NCBI GenBank assembly: GCA_045646245.1
Contig: JAZRKJ010000036.1
Coordinates: 1 to 49,095 of the forward strand
Origin: SIG607 sp045646245
Lineage (GTDB): Bacteria; Bacillota; Clostridia; Oscillospirales; Acutalibacteraceae
Direction of reading: 5' to 3'
Length of the DNA stretch: 49,095 nt
Shown here: positions 8,656-18,348 of the stretch, one piece after another
How positions within the stretch are numbered: the first letter of the stretch is position 1
How the letters are laid out: each line of letters begins with the position of its first letter
The notes under the pieces: generated by a model
The model's input: the letters and a program-made list of their open reading frames with translations, nothing else
Told to the model about the DNA's origin: nothing
The model's database searches: none
Translations under genes and position numbers: made by a program

Positions 8656-9012
8656 ATGCGTTTTATTTTTAAAGTTGGCGTTGTTTTTATTGTATCTCTT
8701 TTATTGGTTTTTGTCCTTGCAGCCTGCGGCGATAAAGACAAAAATGAGGACGGTGGCGATGCTTCCAAAGGCAACTCTTCGGTTGTGACCGGTAACACCG
8801 ATGACGGTTCCAGTATTAATGTTGATGATATTTTCGGCAATGACGGTTCTTCTTACGAACCATCTTCTGAATCCTCTTCCTCAAATGTTTCTGACGGTAA
8901 TGATTCTGCTTCTTCCGAAGTTTCATCTGACGATTCTTCTTCTGATGACTCTGGAAATAATTCCTCAGGAATAAATTATGATGATCCGAGCATTTGGACA
9001 GATCCTGTTTAG
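8656..9012 (+). CDS. small Ser/Asp-rich lipoprotein, unknown function
   Basis: About 118 aa from ATG 8656, chosen for GGAG at 8645-8648. The longer frame from 8572 has no ribosome binding site. A lipoprotein signal peptide ends in LAAC with C24 as the lipidated residue. Everything after it is low-complexity and very acidic, a mix of Ser, Asp, Gly and Asn with runs such as SSEVSSDDSSSDDSG. It therefore looks like a flexible, disordered surface tether with no enzyme domain. It is the first gene downstream of the divergent promoter, about 90 bp before the large solute-binding protein. No terminator lies between, so it is probably part of the same unit. The role is unknown; spacer or anchor is only a guess. 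Confidence 0.7.
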   Translation: MRFIFKVGVVFIVSLLLVFVLAACGDKDKNEDGGDASKGNSSVVTGNTDDGSSINVDDIFGNDGSSYEPSSESSSSNVSDGNDSASSEVSSDDSSSDDSGNNSSGINYDDPSIWTDPV

Positions 9013-9102
9013 TTTCTTATATAATAATGTATATGTTATGTTGCTAATATTAACAGCGTAAGCTGTGTTTATGATATTAAATCTATTTACGAGGGTGGCA
9101 AA

Positions 9103-12048
9103 ATGAAAAAGTATTCACTACGCACGCTAGCATGGCTGTTAGTTATGGTTATGTTGATTTCTGCGGCTTCCGTTTCTGTACTGGCGGTTCCTGCTGATCA
9201 GCAAGACATAACTACAGCAGCTCCCGATTCTTCTGCAGTAACCGATACGGTTGATGCTGCTGACGGAAGTTCTGACTACGTTTCGTACCAGAATTCCAAT
9301 GCCGGTATTCCTGCTGCAAAAGAAGACATCGTTGTTCCCGCAATTAAATTTGACTCTGAAAGCGGCAGTGACGTTAAAACCGGAGAAAAGTATGGAAAAA
9401 CCGATGTTCTGTTATGGGAAAGCCGTAACGGAAGTGTTTCCTATGTTTTCGATGTACCCGAAGACGCGGTATACAACATTGAGTTTGAATACAGTCTCCT
9501 TGACTCTTCCGAACGTGATCTTGATCTTGGTATTATGATCGACGGAGCCTTCCCGTTCACGGAAGCTGAGGAACTTGAACTTCCCAGAATGTGGCAAGAT
9601 GCTACTGATTTCCGTACCGATGACATTGGTAATCAGTTTGCTCCTGAACAGGTTTCTTATCAAGGATACGTTAAGAAGGCTCTTTATGATGCTTCAGGTG
9701 CTTCTGTTTATCCTATGGAGTTTAAGCTTACGAAGGGCAAGCACACCGTTACCGTAATCAATAATGATTCCGAATCTATCGCTATTGCAAATATTATTAT
9801 TGCAGTTCCTGATTCCAGCGCTCCGACATACGCTGAAAAGGTTGAGGAATACAAAGCAAAGGGTTACAAGAGTGTTGCTGCTGAGCCCGTTGTTGTAGAA
9901 GGTGAAAGAGCATCTATTAAGAGCACTCGTTCTTTAGTTCCTTATGCTGATAACTCTTCTAACCTTGTTACTCCCTCCAGCCCTACAGTGTCTCAGATTA
10001 ACTATATCGGTGGCGCAAACTGGCAGATGCCGAATGATGAAATTGTTTGGTTTGTTGACGTTCCTGCTGACGGTCTTTACAATTTAGGAATTTTGTTTAA
10101 GCAAGACCTTGTTGTAAACGGCTTTTCTTACCGTCATCTCCGTATAGACGATGAGACTCCCTTTAAAGAATGTGCTACCCTTAAGTTTGACTACGATACT
10201 GGTTGGCAGACTTTTGAGTTTGGCGACGGTAAAGAACTTTATGATTTTTACCTTACCAAAGGCACCCATAAGCTTTCTCTTACCGGTACTATGGGTTCTC
10301 TTGCTTCCTCGTATTATAAATTAAAGAATATTACTACCGATATTGGTTCATTCTATATTGAAGTCGTTATGATTACCAGCGAATCTCCCGACAGAAACCG
10401 TGACTATGAATTGTTCAGAACCGTTCCTGATTTTGAAAACCGTCTTCTTAACTTTTCTACAGAACTAACCGGACTTGTTGATGAAATGCAGAGACTTTCC
10501 GGTGAAAAGGGAAGTAGTTACATTGCTGCTATTAACAACATGGTTCGTGTAATTGACTCTATGAGAGAAGAAAAATTTGATTCTCACCTTTACGTTTCTG
10601 ACTTCTATACTCAGTACACCACCCTTAGCTCTTGGCTTTACGAAATGCAGGCAATGTCAGTTTCCGTTGACCAGATTCGTCTTGTTCCTTCCGGTTCTGA
10701 ATTTGGATTTAAGGACAGTAATTTCTGGCGAAATTTCGGATTTGGCTTCCGCCGCTTCCTTGCTTCCTTCGATGAATCTTACAGCAGAGTTTCTGTATCT
10801 AAGAAGGGTAGCAGAACCATTAAGATTTGGGTTAACTGGGGTCGTGACCAGGCGCAGGTTCTTAATAACCTTATAAATGAATCCTTCGTTCCTTATGCTG
10901 AAAAGGAACTTAATGGTGAAACTGTAAGTGTTAACCTTGAACTCGTTAACGCCGATATTATTAAAGGTATGCTTTCGGGTAATGCTCCCGACCTTTCTTT
11001 ACATCTTCCGCGTTCCACACCTGTTAACCTTGCGTTGCGTGGTGCTTTGATAGATCTTAAAGAATTCCCCGATTACACAAGTGTTCTTGACAGATTTGGT
11101 GATACCGCTTCTATTCCTTATGAATATAACGGCGGCGTTTATGCGCTACCTGACCAACAGTCATTCTACATGATGTTCTACCGTCATGATATTTTTGAAC
11201 AGCTTGATCTCGAAGTTCCTCAGACTTGGGAAGAATACCTTGCTGTTACTGCTGTACTTCAGCGTAACAATATGAACTCTTATCTGCCATATACAAAGAT
11301 AAGTAATGCTGCTATCGTTAATACCGGTGTTGGCGGTCTTAACTTGTTCTGTTCCATTCTTATGCAGCACGGTGAAGATGGCAATCTTTATAACGCAGAA
11401 AGAAATCGTTGTATGATGGATTCTCCCACTTCTCTCCGCGCATTTACTTATTGGACTGATATGTACACTAAGTATAAGATTCCTACTGAAGCAAGCTTCT
11501 ATAATCGTTTCCGTGTAGGTACTATGCCTCTTGGTATTATGGCGTATACTCAGTACACCACTCTTGTTGAGGCGGCTCCTGAAATTGCCGGACGTTGGAG
11601 CATCGCTCTTATCCCCGGTGTTGAGGATGAAAACGGCAATATCAACCGTACTATTTCCGGTTCCGGTACAGGTGCTTCCATTCTATCTACCACTAAAGAT
11701 AAGGAAGCCGCTTGGGTCTTCCTTAAATGGTGGACATCAGCAGAAACTCAATCTCGTTATAACACTAACGTTGAGTCTATTATTGGTACAATTTCTCGTA
11801 TTACTACCGCTAACCTTGAGGCTTTCGAAGATATGGCTTGGGAACGCGGTGACCTTGAAATTCTTCTTAAACAGCGTGATTGGATTGTAGAAGTGCCCGA
11901 AGTACCCGGTAGTTACTACGTATCCCGTTCCGTAGACCAAGCGTTTTGGAGTGTTGTTAACGGCGAAAGCACTCCCAAGGATTCACTTACTAAATGGACC
12001 CTTGAAGCAAATAATGAAATTAAGCGTAAAATTGCAGAATATAGTTGA
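9103..12048 (+). CDS. large multidomain extracellular solute-binding protein of a CUT1-type ABC importer
   Basis: 981 aa, more than twice the usual 420-450. A signal peptide (about 1-29) ends in SVLAVP with no lipobox cysteine, so the protein is secreted but not obviously lipid-anchored. Two beta-sandwich-like modules follow (about 75-230 and 265-425), related to each other in layout (each has a VWFVDVP/YVFDVPEDAVYN-type strand) and reminiscent of carbohydrate-binding modules. A helical linker (about 430-565) precedes a family-1 binding domain (about 570-975), which opens with IKIWVNWGRDQ and includes LSGNAPDLSLHLPR and TWEEYLAV. GAGGGTGG at 9092-9099 fixes ATG 9103. Two CUT1 permeases follow at once. 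The ligand is probably a glycan or oligosaccharide; which one cannot be read. Confidence 0.82.
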   Translation: MKKYSLRTLAWLLVMVMLISAASVSVLAVPADQQDITTAAPDSSAVTDTVDAADGSSDYVSYQNSNAGIPAAKEDIVVPAIKFDSESGSDVKTGEKYGKTDVLLWESRNGSVSYVFDVPEDAVYNIEFEYSLLDSSERDLDLGIMIDGAFPFTEAEELELPRMWQDATDFRTDDIGNQFAPEQVSYQGYVKKALYDASGASVYPMEFKLTKGKHTVTVINNDSESIAIANIIIAVPDSSAPTYAEKVEEYKAKGYKSVAAEPVVVEGERASIKSTRSLVPYADNSSNLVTPSSPTVSQINYIGGANWQMPNDEIVWFVDVPADGLYNLGILFKQDLVVNGFSYRHLRIDDETPFKECATLKFDYDTGWQTFEFGDGKELYDFYLTKGTHKLSLTGTMGSLASSYYKLKNITTDIGSFYIEVVMITSESPDRNRDYELFRTVPDFENRLLNFSTELTGLVDEMQRLSGEKGSSYIAAINNMVRVIDSMREEKFDSHLYVSDFYTQYTTLSSWLYEMQAMSVSVDQIRLVPSGSEFGFKDSNFWRNFGFGFRRFLASFDESYSRVSVSKKGSRTIKIWVNWGRDQAQVLNNLINESFVPYAEKELNGETVSVNLELVNADIIKGMLSGNAPDLSLHLPRSTPVNLALRGALIDLKEFPDYTSVLDRFGDTASIPYEYNGGVYALPDQQSFYMMFYRHDIFEQLDLEVPQTWEEYLAVTAVLQRNNMNSYLPYTKISNAAIVNTGVGGLNLFCSILMQHGEDGNLYNAERNRCMMDSPTSLRAFTYWTDMYTKYKIPTEASFYNRFRVGTMPLGIMAYTQYTTLVEAAPEIAGRWSIALIPGVEDENGNINRTISGSGTGASILSTTKDKEAAWVFLKWWTSAETQSRYNTNVESIIGTISRITTANLEAFEDMAWERGDLEILLKQRDWIVEVPEVPGSYYVSRSVDQAFWSVVNGESTPKDSLTKWTLEANNEIKRKIAEYS

Positions 12049-12066
12049 GAGGGGAGGAGTTAATTT

Positions 12067-12993
12067 ATGTCTATTCTTGCAAAAAAAGAAAAGAAAATTG
12101 TAAGTAAACAGATGGGTTTTAAGGAAAGTATGCCTTATTATGTTTTAATTGCTCCTTTCCTTATAATGTTTATTTTGTTTACCGTTTTACCTATTCTTGC
12201 GTCTGTTGTTTTAAGTTTCTTTAATTTTGATATGATTAAGACTCTTGAATTCAATGGTCTCGATAACTACGTTCGTCTTTTGGTAGGCGACGACATATTT
12301 ATGACAACTGTTAAGAATACCCTTGTGTTTGCGGTTATTACCGGTCCTGCGGGTTTCTTGCTTGCATTCGTTCTTGCATGGTTTATCAATGAATTCTCAC
12401 CGTTTATCAGAACGTTGCTTTCCTTTATGTTCTACTGTCCTTCACTTGTCGGTAATGCTTATTTTATTTGGCAGGTTGCTTTCAGTAGCGATAGTTACGG
12501 TTACATAAACAGTGCACTTTTATCAATGGGATTCATCCAAGAACCTATTTATTGGTTGTCGAATGCCAATTACTTGCCCACTATCATTATTGTTGTACAG
12601 TTGTGGCAAAGTATGGGTGTATCCTTCCTTTCCAATATATCTGGTCTTCAAAACGTTAATGGCGAGCTTTACGAAGCGGGTGCTATTGACGGTATAAGAA
12701 GCCGTTGGCAAGAACTTTGGTACATCACTCTTCCTGCAATGCAGCACATGCTCCTTTTCAGTGCCGTTATGCAGATTGCGAGTGCTTTCTCGGTAAGCGC
12801 TATTGCGGTTCAAATGGCGGGTTATCCTTCCGTTGGTTACTGCGTTGATACTATTGTATCTTATTTGTCTGACGTTGGCGGTACCCGTTATGAAATGGGT
12901 TACGCATCAGCAATGTCGGTTGTCCTATTTATTATGATGGCTCTGTCACGATCGTTGATTAAGAGACTGATTAATAGTTTAGGTAATGATTAA
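12067..12993 (+). CDS. sugar ABC transporter permease, MalF/LplB type (first pair)
   Basis: 308 aa with six predicted membrane helices. It is the inner-membrane half-channel of a CUT1 importer. The cytoplasmic coupling (EAA) loop is visible as LYEAGAIDGIRSRWQELWYI, followed by TLP. The ribosome binding site GGGGAGGAG at 12051-12059 precedes ATG 12067, 18 bp after the binding-protein gene. It pairs with the next gene as MalF with MalG. No ATPase gene is present in the cluster, as is usual for CUT1 systems that share one MsmX/MsiK-type ATPase encoded elsewhere. Function class is clear; substrate unknown. Confidence 0.9.
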   Translation: MSILAKKEKKIVSKQMGFKESMPYYVLIAPFLIMFILFTVLPILASVVLSFFNFDMIKTLEFNGLDNYVRLLVGDDIFMTTVKNTLVFAVITGPAGFLLAFVLAWFINEFSPFIRTLLSFMFYCPSLVGNAYFIWQVAFSSDSYGYINSALLSMGFIQEPIYWLSNANYLPTIIIVVQLWQSMGVSFLSNISGLQNVNGELYEAGAIDGIRSRWQELWYITLPAMQHMLLFSAVMQIASAFSVSAIAVQMAGYPSVGYCVDTIVSYLSDVGGTRYEMGYASAMSVVLFIMMALSRSLIKRLINSLGND

Positions 12994-13010
12994 GGGGGGG
13001 AGGATAAAGA

Positions 13011-13925
13011 ATGTTTCGTGCTAAAGAATATAACTCTGCAGGCAAGCGAGTTTTTATGAAAGTTACGAAGAAAAATCAGGCAAAACGTTATACACGTTCT
13101 AAAGTTGGTAACTTTTTCTACATATTTTTCCTTGTAGCGTTCGGTGCCTTCTCGGTTCTTCCTCTTGTTTACTCCGTTGCTACTTCTTTTAAGCCTCTGG
13201 ACGAACTTATGATATTCCCTCCGAGCTTTTTGGTTATGCGTCCTACCTTGGAAAACTATCTTGCTCTTCCGGGATTACTTTCTAACCTCCGTGTTCCGCT
13301 TTCCAGATACATATTTAACAGTCTTTTTGTATCAATCGTTTGTACTTTCCTTTACGTTGTTGTTGCTACAATGGCTGCGTTTGTACTTGCAAGAAGCGAA
13401 ATTAAAGGTAAAAAAGCGATATTTATGCTTGTTCAGTTCGCTCTTCTTTTTAACGGTTATACCTTAGGTATTCCTCGTTATCTTATTTATTCCTACACTG
13501 GAATGATTGATACTTATTGGGTTATGATTCTTCCTCATATTGCTTCTACAATGGGTGTATTCCTTATGAAACAGTATATGGAAGGTGCGTTACCTGTCGC
13601 TTTACTTGAAGCGGCGCGCATAGATGGTGCCGGACCTTTTAGAATTTTCTGGCAAATTGTTTTACCAATTGTAAAACCCTGTTTGCTCACGCTTACACTT
13701 TTCGGTTTCCGTGACGTTTGGGCAGCTATTCCTGATGGTACTGTTTTCAGCGAAACACTTAAAACCTTACCTACTATTATGTCACAGATTACAGCCGGCG
13801 GTATTGCTCGTTCCGGTAGTGCTATGGCTGTTACCGTTATTATGATGATTCCGCCTATACTCGTGTATATGATTTCTCAAAGCAGTATTAAGGAATCTAT
13901 GAGTAGCGCCGGTATCAAGGGTTAA
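13011..13925 (+). CDS. carbohydrate ABC transporter permease, MalG type (first pair)
   Basis: 304 aa with six membrane segments after a basic cytoplasmic N-terminus of about 40 residues. The coupling loop reads LLEAARIDGAGPFRIFWQI, followed by VLP, a textbook MalG-type EAA motif. A strong GGGGGGAGG ribosome binding site lies at 12994-13003. It forms the channel together with the preceding permease and presumably receives substrate from the 981-aa binding protein. The following gene starts 13 bp after its stop with AAGGAGG, so the operon continues. Confidence 0.9.
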   Translation: MFRAKEYNSAGKRVFMKVTKKNQAKRYTRSKVGNFFYIFFLVAFGAFSVLPLVYSVATSFKPLDELMIFPPSFLVMRPTLENYLALPGLLSNLRVPLSRYIFNSLFVSIVCTFLYVVVATMAAFVLARSEIKGKKAIFMLVQFALLFNGYTLGIPRYLIYSYTGMIDTYWVMILPHIASTMGVFLMKQYMEGALPVALLEAARIDGAGPFRIFWQIVLPIVKPCLLTLTLFGFRDVWAAIPDGTVFSETLKTLPTIMSQITAGGIARSGSAMAVTVIMMIPPILVYMISQSSIKESMSSAGIKG

Positions 13926-13938
13926 GGAGGATTTGTAT

Positions 13939-16074
13939 ATGAAAAGAAATATTGTTCGTTTTTTAACTATCCTTCTAGCGCTCGTTATTGCTTTGGGAAG
14001 TATTCCTGTTGCCGCTACCGGTCTAATTAAGGAAACCGGTGACGTTCCTTACGATACCTTTACTTATTGGACCGGGGCAAACGTTGCAGAAAATTATGCT
14101 GTTCGTGCTACAGGTATGTATGATTATTTCGGTACTTACTTTAGCGAAGATTTTGAAGGCGTTGACATAAAAGCTTTTACCGACGTTTCGGTTTCTGAAG
14201 ATGATTTTGTTTATGTTCTTGATAGCCTGTCTTCAAGAATTCATGTTTTTGACAAGTCGTATAAATACGTTAAGTCTATTGGTGAGGTTGTTGCTGCTGA
14301 TGGCACTGCGTATAATTATACTAATGCAGAAAGTATTGTAATTTCCGCAGAAGGTTTGCTTTATATATGTGATACCGAAAACAAGCGCGTGCTTATTTCT
14401 GACTTAGACGGTAATCTTATAGGAGAACCTTTACTTTTACCTAAGTCCAACCTTATTCCTTCAGATTTTGTTTATCGTCCAATGAAGATAGCGGTTGACT
14501 CCAGTAATTACATTTACGTTCTCAGTGACGGTTCATATTATGGTGCGATTTTGTATTCTCCTGTCGGCGAATTCCTTGGATTCTTCGGTGCTAATACTGT
14601 TGCTACTACTGTTACCGAATTTATTAAACGAATTTGGGATAATCTTACTGTTACTGACGCTATTCAAGCACAACAAGAACGTAAGCTTCCTTTCCAGTTT
14701 ACTGACCTTTATGTTGATGATCAGGATTTTGTTTATACTACTACCGGTCGTACTCAAAAGACTATTGAAAAAGGTCAAATTAAGAGACTCAGCCCTGGCG
14801 GTATAAATATTCTTGACTCTGCTAATACTTCTTTCAGTATTAAGCTTGCGGTTCCTAAGCGTGGAGATATCAAGCATCCTAATGTTGAAGGTTTGGCAGT
14901 AAGCAGTGATAATTACATCTACGCTTACGATAATGCAACCGGTTATATTTCCATATATGATAATGATTGTAATATGCTTAATACCTTTGGTGGCGGGTCT
15001 GCTGGTGCCGGTAATCAAGATGGTACATTTATGATGATTTCGTCAATCGACCTTACTTCCGATAAGGATATTGTTGTCCTTGACGATACCAAAAAGTGTA
15101 TGACTGTCTTTAAGATCAACGAGCACGGTAAAGTTCTTATGGAAGCCGGTAATCTTACTCGTGACGGTGACTATGAAGCAGCGCTTCCTCTTTGGGAGCA
15201 GGTTCTTAAAAATGACCGTAACTGCCAAGTTGCTTATTCCGGTCTTGCCAGAGTTTACTATGCTGCAGGTGATTACGATAAAGCAATGGAATATGCTGAA
15301 ATAGGCTATGATTATCACACTTATTCACTTGCATATGAATTTGTTCGTACCAGTATTATTGAGAAAAATATCTACTTGATGGCAGGTATTCTTCTTGTTG
15401 TAGTTGTTGGACTTGTGGTATTCTCTTACTTTAAAAAGAAAAAGAATCTTGTGATTATTAAAAATCGCGAAGTTCAGCTTCTTTCTCGTTCAATGCTTCA
15501 TCCTTCGGAAGTATTTAACGAAGTTAAACAAAAGAAACGCGGTTCTGTTCTCATCAGTTTAATATTAATTATTGTTTACTATATTACCGCTACTATTAAA
15601 GAAACTGAAAGTGGATTCCTCTTTAAATCTCCTTCCAATACCAGTTTCAACTCATTGCTTGTACTTCTTCAAACCGTAGGTGTTGTTCTTCTTTGGACAA
15701 TATGTAACTGGGCTGTATGTACACTTCAGGAAGGTAAAGGTAAGATGCGTGAAATATTCATAGTAACATCTTACAGTCTGCTTCCGCTTATAATTTCCAA
15801 TATTGTTTATACAATAGCATCCAACGTAATTCTTTCAAGGGAAGCTGCTTTCTTGAATATTTTTGTAACAGTAATGCAGTTATTCACCGCGTACGTGCTT
15901 ATAATGGGTACGATTATTATTCATGACTATTCCTTTGGAAAGTTTGTAGGCACTGCGATTATGTCGATTCTTGGTATACTTATAGTTGTATTCCTTGCTA
16001 TTGTTATTGTAATTCTTGTTCAGCAGGTATTTATGTTCGTTGGAACTGTTTACCGTGAATTTATGTATCGATGA
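13939..16074 (+). CDS. membrane protein with extracytoplasmic beta-propeller, TPR and C-terminal Yip1-like domain
   Basis: About 711 aa from ATG 13939, 7 nt after AAGGAGG; a TTG two codons earlier is less likely. A cleavable signal sequence (about 1-27) is followed by an NHL-type beta-propeller (about 55-390). The repeated strand pattern is visible in units such as DFVYVLDSLSSRIHVFDKS, LLYICDTENKRVLISDLDG and YIYAYDNATGYISIYD. A TPR-like pair (about 395-465: GDYEAALPLWEQVL, GDYDKAMEYAEIG) leads to a transmembrane helix (about 475-497), a charged cytoplasmic linker, and a block of about five helices (535-710) resembling the bacterial Yip1 domain. It lies between the first permease pair and the DUF5696-like lipoprotein. 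The layout suggests a sensor or scaffold linking an outside sugar-binding event to the membrane; this is inference. Confidence 0.72.
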   Translation: MKRNIVRFLTILLALVIALGSIPVAATGLIKETGDVPYDTFTYWTGANVAENYAVRATGMYDYFGTYFSEDFEGVDIKAFTDVSVSEDDFVYVLDSLSSRIHVFDKSYKYVKSIGEVVAADGTAYNYTNAESIVISAEGLLYICDTENKRVLISDLDGNLIGEPLLLPKSNLIPSDFVYRPMKIAVDSSNYIYVLSDGSYYGAILYSPVGEFLGFFGANTVATTVTEFIKRIWDNLTVTDAIQAQQERKLPFQFTDLYVDDQDFVYTTTGRTQKTIEKGQIKRLSPGGINILDSANTSFSIKLAVPKRGDIKHPNVEGLAVSSDNYIYAYDNATGYISIYDNDCNMLNTFGGGSAGAGNQDGTFMMISSIDLTSDKDIVVLDDTKKCMTVFKINEHGKVLMEAGNLTRDGDYEAALPLWEQVLKNDRNCQVAYSGLARVYYAAGDYDKAMEYAEIGYDYHTYSLAYEFVRTSIIEKNIYLMAGILLVVVVGLVVFSYFKKKKNLVIIKNREVQLLSRSMLHPSEVFNEVKQKKRGSVLISLILIIVYYITATIKETESGFLFKSPSNTSFNSLLVLLQTVGVVLLWTICNWAVCTLQEGKGKMREIFIVTSYSLLPLIISNIVYTIASNVILSREAAFLNIFVTVMQLFTAYVLIMGTIIIHDYSFGKFVGTAIMSILGILIVVFLAIVIVILVQQVFMFVGTVYREFMYR

Positions 16075-16092
16075 AAGGGGAGAACTTAGATT

Positions 16093-18348
16093 ATGAAAAA
16101 CTTATTTAAGAAAAGTCTTTTAATAGCTCTATGTTTTGCAATGGTTCTCTCCCTTGCTGCATGCGGAGCTAAAGACCAATTAGTTAATCCGCTTAGGTTT
16201 GATGAAAATCATACTAATAAAACTTCTGATTCATTTATGATTACCAATGACGCTTCTGCTTATGAGCTGCATTGGGATGCGGTAAATAACAGAATTTTAC
16301 TCCGTGATAAGGCTACCGGAGAATATCATTCCGTTACCCCTTCCGAGCGTCTTGAACAACGAACCGATGAAAATGGTTTCCCCATAAATAATCATCCTAA
16401 GCTTGAGACTAATATTATTATTGAATATATAGATACTGAAAACAATTACGTAACCAAAACTGCAAGCGGTTACGTGCGTTCTCTTAAAACCAAAGATTAT
16501 TCTATTGAGAAAACCGAAGACGGCAAAGGTTTTAAGCTTATCTATTATTTTGATAATGCAAGCATTTCCGTTCCTGTTGTTTACACACTTCTTGATGATG
16601 GGATTAAAATGACCATTATTCCGGAGGAAATTACAGAAACTGAATCCAATATGCTTAGTAAAATTTCTCTTTCGCCTTTCTTCTGCTCCGTTCCGAATAT
16701 CGATGAAGATTCTTATTTATTCTATCCTTCCGGATCGGGTGCTATAATCAATGCTAACAACAGCGGTGAAATTAGTTCCTATATTTCTACCGAGGTTTAC
16801 GGAAAAGATGGTCTTGAAAGAGAATATATGCTCTTCAACAATAATCCTGTTGAGTACATAAGAATGCCGGTATTTGGCGCTAAGAACGGTGACAAGGGTG
16901 TTGTTGGTATTATTACCGAAGGTGCTGAATGTGCTTTGCTTGAAGGCGATATAGGTAATGCAACAATCGGTTATTCCGGTCTTTATGCTACCTTTAAAAT
17001 TCGCGGCACCAATGTTGCAAGTAAGGTTACTAATGGTCTTCAGTATTCTGAACAATTTGCTCATACTCCGATGTCTGTTTGTTACTACCCCTTAAGCGGT
17101 GATGATGCAAGCTACGTTGGTATGGCAAACCGCTACCGTAAGTTCTTGCAAGAAGAACGCGGTATGACCGATAGGGAAGACAAAACTTCTGCAAGTGTTT
17201 CTTTCGTTGGCGGAAGTATGCTTGATACTTCTTTTTTAGGTGTTCCTACTACTGAAGTTTTTGCTTCAACCACTATTAAGGATACACAAAATATTCTTAC
17301 CGAGCTTGACGGCAAACTTGAAGTGCCGATTGTTGCAGATCTTTTAGGTTATGGTTCTTCAGGTATTGACGTTGGTAAGCCTGCTGGTAATCTTGAAATC
17401 GCCAAGAATATCGGTGATAAAGATGATGCGAAGGAATTAGCTGCAAAATGCAAGGAATTGGGCATTGATCTTTATTATGATTATGATCTTGTTCACTTTA
17501 ATTCTAACGGTCTCGGTCTTACCATTACAAGCGGTGGTTCTGCAAAGGGCCCCGGTCATATATATACCCGTAAGTTCTCTTACAGATTAGGTGACGGTAA
17601 AGAGCATCTTAGAACATATCTTGTAGGCCGTGCAGAACTTGCCGGTCTTGCCGGTAAAGCAGTTGAGAATACTAAGTCTATGAACATAGGCGGTATTTCC
17701 TTCAGAAAGCTTACCTCTATCGCTTATTCTGATTATGCAAATAACAGATCAATAGCAAAGGCTAATATGGGTAATGATGTGTCTGCTATTCTTAAAAATG
17801 TTAACACTTCCGGACTCAAAGTTCTTGCTAATCAGGCAAATGATTATGCTGCTATTAATTCTGACGCTATTATTGACGTGCCGATTTCTTCTTCACTTCT
17901 TTCAATTTTTGATTACGATGTTCCGTTCTATCAAATTGTTATGAAGGGCTATGTTTCGATGTATGGCGCTGCGGTTAATATGACAACTAATCATGACCTT
18001 ACGGTTCTTCGTTGTATCGAAAGCGGATCATCTCTTAAATATACTCTTATGAATAATTACGATAACGACCTTCTTACTTCACAAACTCAAATTTTTAACT
18101 CCTTATTATATGAAGATAATAAAGAAGAAGTCGTTAATACAATTAACGCTAATGCAGCTTTCTATAAAGAAATAGCAGAAGCTCACATTGTTGATCACGT
18201 TCTTATAAACAAGGACATTCGCAAAGTTGTTTACGACAACGGTGTTGTAGTTTACGTTAATTACGGTACCGAAGCTTATGAATCTGAATTCGGTTCAGTT
18301 GAATCTTGTTCTTATAAATACGGAAAGGAGGTAAGCAATAATGACTAA
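16093..18348 (+). CDS. DUF5696-like lipoprotein, possible glycoside-hydrolase-fold protein
   Basis: 751 aa. A lipoprotein signal ends at SLAAC (C24), so it should sit on the outer face of the membrane. An N-terminal beta-rich part (about 45-310) reads like the supersandwich that precedes many glycosidase barrels. A central region (about 360-640) alternates strands and helices with acidic clusters at strand ends, e.g. DLLGYGSSGIDVG, LYYDYDLVHF and AYSDYANN. A late segment, YDVPFYQIVMKGYVSMYG, resembles what is seen in DUF5696 proteins of Paenibacillus and Clostridia. From memory, those proteins are also found beside ABC permeases and Yip1 proteins. Enzyme activity is not established. The stop overlaps the next permease start by 8 bp, indicating tight coupling. 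Confidence 0.68.
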   Translation: MKNLFKKSLLIALCFAMVLSLAACGAKDQLVNPLRFDENHTNKTSDSFMITNDASAYELHWDAVNNRILLRDKATGEYHSVTPSERLEQRTDENGFPINNHPKLETNIIIEYIDTENNYVTKTASGYVRSLKTKDYSIEKTEDGKGFKLIYYFDNASISVPVVYTLLDDGIKMTIIPEEITETESNMLSKISLSPFFCSVPNIDEDSYLFYPSGSGAIINANNSGEISSYISTEVYGKDGLEREYMLFNNNPVEYIRMPVFGAKNGDKGVVGIITEGAECALLEGDIGNATIGYSGLYATFKIRGTNVASKVTNGLQYSEQFAHTPMSVCYYPLSGDDASYVGMANRYRKFLQEERGMTDREDKTSASVSFVGGSMLDTSFLGVPTTEVFASTTIKDTQNILTELDGKLEVPIVADLLGYGSSGIDVGKPAGNLEIAKNIGDKDDAKELAAKCKELGIDLYYDYDLVHFNSNGLGLTITSGGSAKGPGHIYTRKFSYRLGDGKEHLRTYLVGRAELAGLAGKAVENTKSMNIGGISFRKLTSIAYSDYANNRSIAKANMGNDVSAILKNVNTSGLKVLANQANDYAAINSDAIIDVPISSSLLSIFDYDVPFYQIVMKGYVSMYGAAVNMTTNHDLTVLRCIESGSSLKYTLMNNYDNDLLTSQTQIFNSLLYEDNKEEVVNTINANAAFYKEIAEAHIVDHVLINKDIRKVVYDNGVVVYVNYGTEAYESEFGSVESCSYKYGKEVSNND

